A DNA stretch of 64,000 nt from Hygrophila difformis. Lineage: Eukaryota; Streptophyta; Magnoliopsida; Lamiales; Acanthaceae. Positions 1 to 10,400 of this stretch are shown here, one piece after another. Below the pieces are notes generated by a model. That model was given only the letters and a program-made list of their open reading frames with translations. It did not search any database and was not told the DNA's origin. The stretch spans positions 44,437,301-44,501,300 of the forward strand of contig JAOANR010000008.1 in the NCBI GenBank assembly GCA_030278955.1, in the 5' to 3' direction. The translations under genes were made by a program, and so were the position numbers. Positions within the stretch are counted from its first letter, which is position 1, and each line of letters begins with the position of its first letter.

Positions 1-372
1 TGTGGATCATGCCAAGGTCCACATCCCACAGAAGCTTGTCAACAGGTGACGAATGAGAGCTACAACTATGCAGGTGGATTCCAGAACTGGCACCCTAACC
101 TTTCATATTCCAACAACAATGCCTTGAATTCACACCTGTTAGCCCAGCCTCAACAGTTCAACCAGCCAAGACCCCAGCATTTTAACCCAAACTTTCAACC
201 CCAGATTCTAGCCAGGCCACCTCAGAACCAAAACTTCCAAAATTTCCAGCAGCCGCAAAATCAGTTTGTCCCCAATCAGAATCAGCCTCAAAACCAATTT
301 GTCCCTAACCAAAACCAAGCCCAGAACCAAAAGAATCCACCTCAGCAGAAGCCCCCATCTAGACTTGAGAAC
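1..372 (+). pseudogene. gag: Athila-1 Gag C-terminal part (zinc knuckle and Gln/Asn-rich tail)
   Basis: The window opens inside gag. The frame starting at base 1 gives a zinc-knuckle-like CGSCQGPHPTEAC (C-x2-C-x3-H-x4-C), as in Athila Gag proteins, where it binds genomic RNA during packaging. A low-complexity tail rich in Gln, Asn, Pro and Phe follows (about residues 30-120), with an approximate repeat built on QNQFVPNQNQ. The frame ends at a TGA near 370. In Athila-2 the same junction (SRLEN then MTEF) is open, so Athila-1 has lost one or two bases there and Gag is frameshifted away from pol. The N-terminal capsid part lies outside the window. Confidence 0.85.
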
Positions 373-374
373 AT

Positions 375-1367
375 ATGACTGAATTCATTTCAAGCCAGAA
401 AGAGATAAACACACAGTTGCAGGCTTCCATAAGAAACGTGGAGACCCAGGTGACCCAGATGGCCAAGGAACTCCAGAAAAGAGATCAGGGAACTTTGCCG
501 AGCAGTTCAGAAAAAAATCCACAATGCAAAGCCATCACGTTGAAATCGGGCAAGGTTCTGGCAGGGCCACAGATCAAAGAAGTGCAAGGGAAAGGGTCTG
601 AGAAAGAGAATGTTGAGGAGAATCAGGGAACAGAGGAGGAAGGAGAAAAAGAAAAAGAAACTAAGACAGCAGAACTCAGTGGAAAAACTGGTAAAGGTGA
701 AGGTACAATTTCTAACCTTTCACCACAAAAACATTTTGATAATAAAAAGTTCATGCCAAGGGTGCCATATCTGGCCAGACTTAAAAATCAAGAACAAGAC
801 CTTAAATTTGAAAAATTTCTAAAAAGGCTGCAAAAAGTAGAAATAACTATTCCTCTCATCGAAATGATAGCTGAAATGCCAGCATACGCTAAATTTCTGA
901 AAGAATTAGTTTCAGGAAAGAGGAAAATTGAGCAGGAAGAACTGGTAGTTCTTAACAATACATGCAGTGCTATCATCCAGCGCAAGCTTCCTGAGAAGCA
1001 AGAAGATCCAGGCTGCTGCACGCTGCCTATTCAGATCGAAAAAACCAAAGCAGGAAAAGGCCTTTGTGACCTTGGCTCCAGCATCAATGTTATGCCTTTG
1101 GCAATGGTGCAACGCTTTAAGCTGGGACAGATCGAGCCAGTCAAGATGAGACTCCAATTGGCGGACAGGTCCATCACAAAGCCTATTGGCATCCTCAAGG
1201 ACATCATAGTGAAAACTGGGAGCATCTTATTCCCAGTCGACTTTGTGATTTTAGACATAGAGGAAGATCTGGACATGCCACTAATCTTGGGGAGACCATT
1301 CCTTGCAACAGGCGGAGCGCTGATAGATGCAAAAGCTGGACGAGTAACACTGCGAGTCGATGAGTAA
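375..1367 (+). pseudogene. pro: Athila-1 Gag-Pol linker and aspartic protease
   Basis: This frame continues the polyprotein after the gag frameshift. Residues about 1-60 (MTEFISSQKEI...) are a helical Gag/linker segment and about 70-115 are a charged Glu/Lys-rich spacer. The retropepsin-like protease follows: the active-site motif is GLCDLGSSINV at about residue 229 and the second conserved loop is ILGRPFLATGG at about residue 303. Athila proteases use DLGSS where retroviruses use DTGA. The enzyme would cleave the Gag-Pol polyprotein. A TAA at 1365-1367 ends the frame; Athila-2 has an Arg codon there and the same frame resumes at 1383, so the stop is a mutation rather than a gene end. Confidence 0.88.
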
Positions 1368-1382
1368 GAAGTTACTTTTGAC

Positions 1383-3038
1383 ATGGCGCAATTGCAGAAA
1401 TACCCAGATGATGGGTTCTGTTCATCAAAATCTGTAATAGTTAGTGGAGAGGAGATTGACTTTGAGAGAGAGCTTGACTCTGGATACAATGATGAAATGA
1501 TGCTGAATGAACTATCAAAGCAGGTACAGAAGACTGCTGGTGCTGAGCCAAAGGAACAGTGCAGCGCTGTCCATTTTGAGGATCCCGAGTCCGGGGACCT
1601 TGAAGCATACGACGGTGCTGATTTCATTGCACAAGGGAATGATGGCACCGAAGAGGAAGAAGAGGGCCCTGTACTGACGCAGGGTTCCGAAGGTAAATCT
1701 GATCCCCCACTATCCACTTCTCGCAAACTACTCCCTTCCATTGAATGCCCGCCAGAGCTTGAACTTAAAATATTACCGGATCATCTCAAATATGCGTTTC
1801 TCGCAGAACATAAAAAATTACCTGTGATTGTTTCGGCTAAGCTCTCCCAAGAGCAAGAAAATGCTCTGGTGGCCATTCTTAAGAAATACGTACATGCAAT
1901 AGGTTGGACCATTTCTGATATAAAAGGAATAAGCCCTTCTATTTGCATGCATAGGATTTTAATGGAAGAAGAGTATAAACCCTCCCGTCAACGTCAGAGA
2001 CGTTTGAACCCCCTCATGCAAGAAGTGGTAAGGAAAGAGGTTATCAAGCTCTTAGATGCTGGTATAATCTATCCTATATCTGACAGCAAATGGGTTAGCC
2101 CAGTGCAGGTGGTGCCAAAACGAGCAGGGATGTGCATAACCGGAACCGAGCAAGGGGAAGAGGTCGCAACCAGGCCAGTGACCGGATGGAGAGTTTGCAT
2201 CGACTACCGGAAACTGAACGAGGCCACCCGCAAGGACCATTTTCTATTGCCATTTATTGATCAGATGCTTGAGAGGTTGGCAGGGAGAGCGTTTTACTGT
2301 TTTCTTGATGGATACTCTGGTTATAACCAAATTGTCATTTCAAGCGAAGACCATGAAAAATCAACTTTTACTTGCCCTTATGGCACTTTTGCCTACAGGC
2401 GTATGCCATTTGGTCTTTGCAATGCACCTGCTACTTTTCAACGTTGCATGATGTCTATATTTTTTGAATTTATCGAACAATGCATTAAAGTCTTCATGGA
2501 TGACTTCTCTGTATATGGAGATACATTTGAAGAATGTTTGACCAATCTTGCTAAGATTTTAAAGAGATGCGAAGAAACTAACCTAGTACTCAACTGGGAG
2601 AAATGCCATTTCATGGTTACCGAGGGAATAGAGTTAGGTCATCGCATCTCAAAAGCAGGCATTGAGGTTGATCCAGCTAAGGTCTTTGTCATTTCTAATC
2701 TTCCTCTCCCTAACTCTATTAAATCGGTTAGGAGCTTCTTAGGGCATGCCGGTTTTTACCGGAGATTTATTAATGATTTCTCTAAAATTGCCAAGCCGCT
2801 CACTAACCTACTTTGTAAAGAAAATTCTTTCATAATAAATGAAGCGTGTGTTCAAGCCTTTGACACGCTCAAGAAGATGTTGATTTCTGCCCCAATAGTG
2901 CAACCACCCGATTGGTCAATACCTTTCGAGGTAATGTGCGATGCAAGTGATCTCTCCGTAGGTGCAGTTCTTGGGCAACATAAGGAAGGGAGATATTGTG
3001 TAATTCATTACGCAAGTCATGCCCTGAATGAAGCCTAA
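1383..3038 (+). pseudogene. pol: Athila-1 reverse transcriptase and start of RNase H
   Basis: It is in the same frame as the protease. After an acidic linker (about residues 1-105) the RT begins near ECPPELELKILP. Landmarks are VCIDYRKLN at about residue 271, a palm/thumb core, and the catalytic box FMDDFSVYGD at about residue 371. This FMDD form is usual in Athila. The connection domain (SVRSFLGHAGFYRRFI) and the start of RNase H (FEVMCDASDLSVGAVLG, about residue 515) follow. It would copy element RNA into DNA and remove the RNA. A TAA at 3036-3038 replaces CAA (Gln) of Athila-2, a single C-to-T change; the frame reopens immediately afterwards. Confidence 0.93.
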
Positions 3039-4658
3039 ATCAACTACACCATCACGGAGAAAGAGATGTCTGCTGTGGTTTTCGCGTTTGATAAATTCAG
3101 ACAGTACCTCATTGGTACGAAAACCATAGTATACACAGATCACTCTGCACTGATATACTTGTTTAGCCAACAAGATGCCAAACATCGATTAATCAGGTGG
3201 GTACTATTGTTACAGGAATTTGATATCATAATAAAGGATAGGCGAGGTCGAGATAATGGTGCTGCTGACCACTTATCTCGATTAGAAAATGATAAAAACA
3301 ATAAAGTCGTCAATGAGGATTTTCCAGACGAACAACTGTTCGCATTGCATCTGCATGACCAAGCGTGTCCATGGTTTTCTGACATTGCTAACTTTTTAGC
3401 ATGTGGAATAACCCCACCATTCCAGCAAAAATACAAAAGGGCAAAATTCTTCAAAGAAGTAGTAAACTACTTTTGGGAAGATCCCTTCTTGTTCAAACAT
3501 TGCGCTGATTCGATGATCAGGCGATGTGTTACTGAAGCTGAGGCTTACCAAATCACCAAGAAATGCCATGAATCTGAATACGGAGATCATCACGGTCCCA
3601 CTCGAACTGCCACAAGGTACTCGAGTGTGGATTCTTTTGGCCTACTATTTATGAGAACTGCAAGGTGTTTGCTAAAGCCTGCGACAGATGCCAAAGATTA
3701 GAAAACATCTCTAAGAGGGATGAGATGCCTCAAAAGGGGATTCTCGCACTTGAGATCTTCGATGTATGGGGCATTGACTTCATGGGGACCGTTCCCACCA
3801 TCTGGTGAAAACTACTATATCTTGGTAGCTGTCGATTACGTGTCCAAGTGGGTCGAGGCGGTCGCATTGCCAACCAATGATGGTAGCGAAGTCATCAAGT
3901 TCCTCAAGAACAACATTTTCAATAGATTTGGCATACCTAGGGTGGTGATATTAGATGGAGGAACACACTTTGTTAATAAAGCTTTTGAAACTTTAATGAG
4001 TAAAAATGGAATCCTCCATAAGATAGGCACGCCTTATCATCCCCAAACCAGTGGTCAAGTCGAGGTATCAAATCGCGAGATCAAACATATACTCGAAGCC
4101 ACGGTTGGGATAACCCGAAAGGACTGGGCACGTAAGCTCAATGATGCTCTATGGGCATATCGCACTGCATACAAGACTCCCATTGGGATGTCTCCATACA
4201 GGCTTATCTTTGGAAAAGCCTGTCATTTGCCTGTGGAGTTAGAGCATAAAGCTTACTGGGCCGTCAAAACGCTTAACTTCGCTCCAAAAGTTGCTAAAAG
4301 CAAACGCAAGTTGGACCTCAATGAAATTGAGGAAATACGAGCGCAAGCTTATGAAAGCTCTCAGATTTATAAGGAGCGGACCCAGAAGTTACACGATCGC
4401 CGGATTAAGCCTAAACACTTTTATGTTGGTCAAAATGTATTGTTGTTCAATTCTAGGTTGAAGCTGTTCCCCAGAAAGCTTAAATCCAGATGGGAAGGAC
4501 CACATGAAGTGTTAGAGGTGTTTGGAAATGGAGCCGTCAGGATCCGAACTGACAAGGGCAACATAGTGGTGAATGGGCACCGACTGAAAGAATACATCGG
4601 ACAGTTCAATCCGGAAAAAGAGAGCCAAACAGTGGCAGACCCGGCTTATACTCAATAA
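3039..4658 (+). pseudogene. int: Athila-1 RNase H C-terminus and integrase, broken
   Basis: RNase H continues ([19 protein letters not shown], then HLSRLEND). The integrase zinc-binding region begins at HESEYGDHHGP (about 3568). Comparison with Athila-2 shows one base missing near 3610 and one extra near 3790, so about 60 codons, including the zinc-binding cysteines and the first catalytic Asp, are out of frame, and a TAG appears at 3699-3701. The frame is restored from about 3793: LDGGTHF carries the second catalytic Asp (Athila-2 has SDGGTHF) and SGQVE carries the Glu. The C-terminal [14 protein letters not shown] domain ends at 4658. The product would join cDNA to host DNA but cannot work as read. 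Confidence 0.9.
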
Positions 4659-4755
4659 AACAGCAATTAAATTATTAAAAAAAATATTTCATTATATATA
4701 TATATACACACTACTGCTTTATTTTCAGAATCAGAAAGTATCCAAAGTCAATTAA

Positions 4756-4791
4756 ACATTTAGAGTACTAAGACTCTAAATGTGAGGATGT
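4756..4791 (+). promoter_or_regulatory. Hairpin plus purine-tract module 1 of Athila-1
   Basis: About 100 bases after the pol stop there is a perfect 11-bp inverted repeat, ACATTTAGAGT / ACTCTAAATGT, with a 6-nt loop. Its right arm runs into AATGTGAGGATGT (4779-4791), the same 13-mer that precedes the 3' LTR (13387-13399) and env exon 2 (7315-7327). The next bases are TG, as at a real LTR start. It looks like a duplicated plus-strand priming site, but use as such is inference. Confidence 0.7.
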
Positions 4792-5156
4792 TGACATTTG
4801 GAGAAAATCAAATATGGTTAATTTATCTGTCTTGCAGAAATTCTGGAACCACCAAGGAGCAGAAAAATAGCGCGGAAAACCAGGTTCCCGGTTGGATTAA
4901 TTCCATAAATTTAAGAAAATAATTCCGGAAATTAAAGCAATTTAAAATCCGGAATAATTTTTGCAAACAAATGGAATTGATCCAACCTATTTTATGCAAA
5001 TGGAATTGATCCAAAACAAATGGAATTCCATTTTGCAAACAAATGGAATTGAATTTATTTGGACTGAATTTATTCAGATCACATTCAAATAAAATGGACT
5101 CAGGCCCAACATCACTCTCGGGCCCAGTCCATCAAAATTTTGAAAATTCAAAAACC
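4792..5156 (+). other. Non-coding spacer after Athila-1 pol
   Basis: There is no coding signal. Between about 4968 and 5062 a short motif, AAATGGAATTGATCC, recurs three to four times in imperfect form. The rest is AT-rich spacer before the palindrome array. Confidence 0.6.
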
Positions 5157-5680
5157 CAGTCGCGGAACTGGACACCAGTCGCAAGGCCACGCCTCACGAC
5201 TGGGTGACAGTTTAGCGACTAAGGTCCCCAAAATGTCGATTCAGAGCTCCAGTCGCTAAGCAAAGATCCAGTCGCGAGGCCACGCCTCACGACTGGGACC
5301 AAGTCTAGAGACTGGCCTCCTTACCCTCTCTCATCTTTTTACCCAGTCGCGAAACCACTCCTAATCGCGGAACCTTGTCTCGCGACTAGGATTGAGCTTA
5401 GCGACTGGGTCCCCAAACCTTTCTCGCATTCCTTTACCCAGTCGTGAAACCCCCAGTCGCGAGACCTGGTCTCGCGACTGGCTTTCAGTCTCACGACTGT
5501 CTCTTTGTCTCACGACCCATTCGCACTTGGCCCCACTACCTTCCAAACCCAGTCCTGAAACTGCCCCTAGTCGCGGAACCTTGTCTCGCGACTAGTGGCC
5601 AGTCTAGCGACTCATCTAATGTCGCTAGACCTCAGTCGAGAACCCAGTTCCGCGACATGGGCTAGGGTTCCGCGACTGGG
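5157..5680 (+). repeat. Palindrome array i of Athila-1 (CAGTCG/CGACTG half-sites)
   Basis: About a dozen half-sites of the type CAGTCGCGAAAC or CAGTCGCTAGAC pair with inverted partners such as GTCTCGCGACTG. The cleanest is at 5453-5481: a 14-base arm starting CCAGTCGCGAGACC, one base, then its exact complement. The array ends just before a TATA-like box. The same motif recurs at two places in the Athila-1 LTR. I see no coding potential; ORFs here are by-products of the repeat. Confidence 0.85.
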
Positions 5681-5857
5681 CCCATTAGTATTTATACCCT
5701 CCCTTCTCCTCCTTCTTCCCTACGCTCCCACAATTAGAAAATTTTCAAAACACTCTCGAACCAGAGCCCTAACTCCCGAACGAACACCACTGTGTTCTTC
5801 GCAATCTTTTGCAATCAAAACAAGAGGAAAATCTGTCCATTTCTTTCGAAATCATCC
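5660..5857 (+). promoter_or_regulatory. Probable internal promoter and 5' leader of the Athila-1 env-like gene
   Basis: The order is GGGCTAGGGTT at about 5660 (telo-box-like, also just upstream of the LTR TATA box at 21995), then TATTTATA at 5689-5696, then a pyrimidine-rich leader with no ATG before the MASSSS start at 5858. The LTR promoters have the same order: array, GGGCCTAGGGTTTC, TATA. Position and similarity suggest a second promoter that makes the env-like mRNA. This is inference; no transcript data are available. Confidence 0.55.
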
Positions 5858-5889
5858 ATGGCATCATCTTCTAGCAAGGCCGAGCCCTG

Positions 5890-7407
5890 GTAACCCCTCT
5901 CCCCTTCATCTCTCAAATTTTTGCGCACCCCTGTTTCGAATTCGGATGTAATGTTTGTTAATAGACTTCTGTTCTATTCTTTTCTTCGCATTGTGATTTT
6001 GATTTTAGGGATTTTTTTACTGTGGGTAATCTGTGTTTATGTCGTGCGAGAGATTGGGAGTTGGCCGAGCATGGTAGTACGATGGGTGTGTGTTCTATGT
6101 TGGCATTGTGGATCAGGGAGTGTTCGATTTGAATGGGCAAGCCGATTTTTTGAATTTAGGGTGTTTAGAGAACACAGATGCGACGGCTAGGGTTTAGGCA
6201 GTGGTGGCCTCCGCCATTGTTGAAACCTTCTAGCTGTCTAGGGTTCTTACAGGGTTGTTCAGTTCAATATTGTGTATTTCTGTCTAGGTCCTTAGTCCCT
6301 TGAGCTAGTGTGATAATGCGTCCCACATTAGTGAACTGTAAAGATGGAGGAAGAACATTTGGGTAATTCTGTATGCCTTCGTGTTAATGCATTTTCTGTT
6401 CTTGATTTTGGAGTTGTGAAGCATGTTGGACTCATTAATTCATGGTTTTAGAATAGACAAAGCATGCTAGAAGGTTAGATCTCTTGTTTTTGAAAAGTTT
6501 GATAATGGAATTAAGTTGGTGAGCATTCGGTCATTCTTGGATGATTTGGTGTTGCTAATTGCCTGAAGCATGTTTGATCTTCATGTTAAAAGAGTTGAAT
6601 CTGCAGTGTTGTTACCTCAAGCATGATCATGTGATTGGTGGTTTACTGTGTGTATGTTTCTTGCATGCCACTGAGAACAATAAATGTTTGATTCCCTGTT
6701 TGTGCAATCTGTGGCATGTATGCAGCAATCTATGAAAAATTGATGTGTGTTTTATTGTGGCAAGTCAGTGCACACCACACACTTTTCAGAAAAAGGGTTT
6801 TTCACAATAGGACAAAAGAGTTGGTAGAATAATAATTGACTTATGTATTGTTGGTTCCCAATGGAACTAAAATTGTAAGTTAAATAGCAGTACATTTGTC
6901 ACCTATAACTGCTATTCTTTTCAAAAATCCAAAATGGGGCCACTCACACCCCACTTTTCATTTAATAAAAACAAGTCAACCTTTTCAAAATTAAAAATAG
7001 TGTTTGCTTATTTTTCTTGAATGTTTTAACTGTCCAATAGAAATAGCAAATCCATTACGCTACGCCTCCATTGCACATTCCTATTCGAGCATTCCGTTCC
7101 GACATCTTCATCTCATCCCATTTTTCAACAAGTGCCTCGAGCTTGTCTAAAAAAAACTGAAAAACCAAAATTTTTGGGCCCAATGGCCCATTAAAAATAT
7201 TTGGGTCCAATGACCTGAATTTTAATGTTGGGATCTAGTTCTTTAATACTGCATTTAGGCCTCTTAATAAAATTCAAGATAGATCAATTAAATCACATTT
7301 CGAGCAAAGCTCAAAATGTGAGGATGTTGATTCTTAACTTGAACAATTCTTAAAAAAAAAAAACTATAAAAACTTGGATGTATCTAATCTCCTTTTGCCT
7401 TTCTCAG
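5890..7407 (+). other. Intron of the Athila-1 env-like gene
   Basis: The donor is CCCTG|GTAACC and the acceptor is TTTGCCTTTCTCAG|GAACG, with a good pyrimidine tract. Removing it joins exon 1 to the long ORF in phase. Athila-2 has the same arrangement at 61101-62540 with different sequence but the same phase, which supports a real intron. Internally it holds no ORF of note; the hairpin-purine module 2 lies about 80 bases before the acceptor. Confidence 0.75.
7294..7327 (+). promoter_or_regulatory. Hairpin plus purine-tract module 2 of Athila-1
   Basis: CACATTTCGAGC and GCTCAAAATGTG form a 12-base stem with one mismatch and a 3-nt loop (7294-7320), running into AATGTGAGGATGT at 7315-7327. The stem differs from module 1 (GAGC/GCTC instead of GAGT/ACTC) but pairing is kept. 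It lies 80 bases upstream of the env exon 2 acceptor. Confidence 0.68.
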
Positions 7408-10400
7408 GAACGAATTAGTAGTGAAATCAGGCATCGGGCTGCCTGATTGCACATATGAGCAAGCAGCCCAGCAGGCTTCAGTGGATAGAATTGAGATCAA
7501 GAATATGAGGACGGCGATCATGTCAGAATATAAGGTCCCGCTGGATCACACCACAGAAGATAAATTGGAATTTCCGCTGGGATGGGACGTGAGCATACCC
7601 CCAGAAGAAAGAACAATTGTTGCTGCTTCAATAGAAAGGGATTATTATCACTTTCTAAAGAAATTTTGGGGGATGATGATGGACCACGCCAAAAACGATG
7701 TACTAACCACTCCGGATGTCCACCACGAACGCATCCAGCTGAAGTACAGAGAACACAGAGCCATTTCGAACCGGCATGTGGAAAGAGGAACGAAAGATCC
7801 AAATCTGGCCGACTTCGATGTCATCATCCCAAACCAGATCATTGATCCACAAGTCAGAATGGCCTTCACTGACAAACAGATTGATCTGAGCAGAATTTTA
7901 AACAGTGGAGTCATCATGATGCACGAAGCATTTCCCTTCAAATCGAACCCATACCATTTTGAGAAGAAGGGACCTGTAGAACAAAGGTGGATTATAGATC
8001 AGGCCCATCTCAGGCAGCGAGAATTAAGTTTCAACCTGCACAAGCACCTCAAAAGTGCAGAAAACTTTGAGCAGGGCCACAATACTTCATTGCTGAACAC
8101 CATGAGGAAAATGATCAAGGACGCAAGGGAAGAATGGGAGAACCTCATGTTTGTATGGGGAAAAGGAAACCCGAGCATCACTAAATCTTTTCTGGATAAA
8201 GGAGTGGAATTGCCTGCTGAAGAGGAACTTGAATCTGTTTTCACGCACAGGAAGTACGGGCAATTTGGAACAACCAGGGACGATGAGCTTCCTCGGCACA
8301 TCGCTGTATTAAGGGAACAGCTACTTGTAGACATACGCAAGGGCAGTTGGAAGCCCATAAAGAAAGGGGAGAGACAGTTCCAGCTAATGTCAGAAGCTGA
8401 GGCTGGAACTTATCTCAACTTTAATGTTGCGCAAGACATGAACTATCTTGAAGGGATTCGAAAAGATCTGGTAGGGGCTATGCTGGATAAATACCGGGAA
8501 TCTTACTTGAAACTTATTATGGAAATGGATAAAGAAGCGCTCCAATATTGTAATGACAAAACGAAGAAGAAAAAGATCTTGCATTACAATTACAATGTCC
8601 GTAGTAAGTTTTGCAAAAGGATAAAAGAAGACTGGGAAGCACAGCTTGTGCGAATTACCTTCCGGAGCTTCATTGAAGATTATCTGAAACGTGCTGAAAA
8701 GCTGGTGGGCTATGAAGACGAGCCCGACACTAAGAGAGAAACTGAAGAAGATCCAGATGCAGTGATAGACAACTTTATCTCCACAACCCTTCCAGAAGAA
8801 CCTGTTCAACCCACCCAACCAACTGTGCAAACCTCGGCTCTACCACCAAGAGAGCAAGCGGAACTGCAGAAATCTGTTGCCACCGAACCCCCTATACAGC
8901 CGATTCAATCTGAAACGCCAACACCTGCTGATATAGAAGCTGAAAGCCAGCCCGAACCTCAAGCTCAAACGAAAAGAAGGCTGGTGAAATTGGTTGAAAA
9001 AAGGAAAAGTGGTAGGGCACCGGAACCTCAAGTGAGAATAAAAGAACCCGAGAGCCACAAGCCAAGAACAATTGAACCAGCTAACCCTGCAGATAAAGGC
9101 AAGAGCGCAATGCCGCCTCCACCTCCCAAGAGAAAAGATCAGATTGCTTATGACGCTGAACTGGCCAGGAAACTGCAGGAACAAGAGGATGCCAAACTGG
9201 CAGAACAAGAGCAATCAATGGAAGCAGAAAGGGCCTCAGAGGCCGAGAAGGAAAGGCGAAAGAAGGAGAGGTTGGCTGATGAGAAAGAGAGGTTGGAGGA
9301 TGAAAGATTGGAGAAAGAAAAGAAAGCTGCAGAGGATGAGCAAATTAGGAAAAATATCCAGCAAACGAAAGCTGAGGAAGAACGGAAGAAGAAAGAAGCA
9401 CATGACAGAGAAATTGCTGAAAAGCTTCAATCTGAGTTGGAAGCTAGGAAGTCTGGAGAAGCTGAGAAAGATAAAGGAGATGATGAAGATCTGATGATAA
9501 CTGGTGAAGTGCAAGGGCAAGGGTTAAGGATCAAGAAGGAGCCTACTGTATGGGCTGGCCCCACTGCACATGACGCTGAAACCATCCGGGGAGACATCAG
9601 AAAGAGGCTTAATGATCAAATAGAAACCAGAATTGATGAAGGCCAAGGGCCAGACCAGATTAAATATCTGGCAGAGGTGAATCGGATTATTGATCCACTT
9701 GTTGGCACAGCCAGGATCGAAGCAGTCATCGCTCCAGAAACATCATCCGGGCAGAGAAAGAGGAGAAGAGTCGTGATTGGAGACAATGACGAACCTGAGG
9801 AAAGAGCTGACCCGATTTCATTATCCGAACTGGTAAAAGAAAAAGCTGAGGAGCCACAAGCTAAAACAGATAAACCGCAAGATATGGCTGAGAGGAAGAA
9901 GAAGATGTTGGAGGGAGAAAAGGAGGAAATCCCAAGGGAAGAACATGAGTTTATGGATCAAATGGCGCCTATCTTTCGACGTCCTGTTGGACAAACTACT
10001 AGGGAGGAGGAGGTATCAACTAGTGTTGATCCTTACTTTCCTGTACTTAATTTTCCAAAGCCTGTAATGACTGAGTACAATACAATGAATAATGTAATTA
10101 AACAGGTTGAGGAGGAATCTAGAAATGAAGCAGCTCAGGGAGAGGGAGAACCGAGTCAAAGGGCACGAAAGGCAGAATCAGGTGATGAACCCATCCAAGG
10201 ACAGCAAAGTGTATCAACAGATTGGCATACTAGTGAAGACTTAGAATCAATTGGTTCTGTTAGACCAGTTGAATTCTGGTTTGAAAACACTGTAAGGAAT
10301 CGGATGGGAGTCACGAAGCAGTTTGAAAAGAAGAAATTAGACAATGCAGACTTGGAGGTCAAGTTTAACGGGCGGATGGAGGGGGCTGAAAGATACGCAA

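Noticed and set aside
1031..1741. 236-codon minus-strand ORF
   Set aside because: It lies opposite the protease and linker codons in the same region and has no recognisable domain, so it is an antisense shadow. The same holds for the long minus ORF at 56198-56932.
5157..5680. CRISPR-like array
   Set aside because: Repeats are palindromic and irregularly spaced, with no uniform unique spacers and no cas genes. The plant retroelement context explains the region.
7421..7423. GTG or a nearby codon as the start of the env-like ORF
   Set aside because: Plant genes rarely start at GTG, and the in-phase MASSSS exon with splice sites in both Athila copies is a better start.
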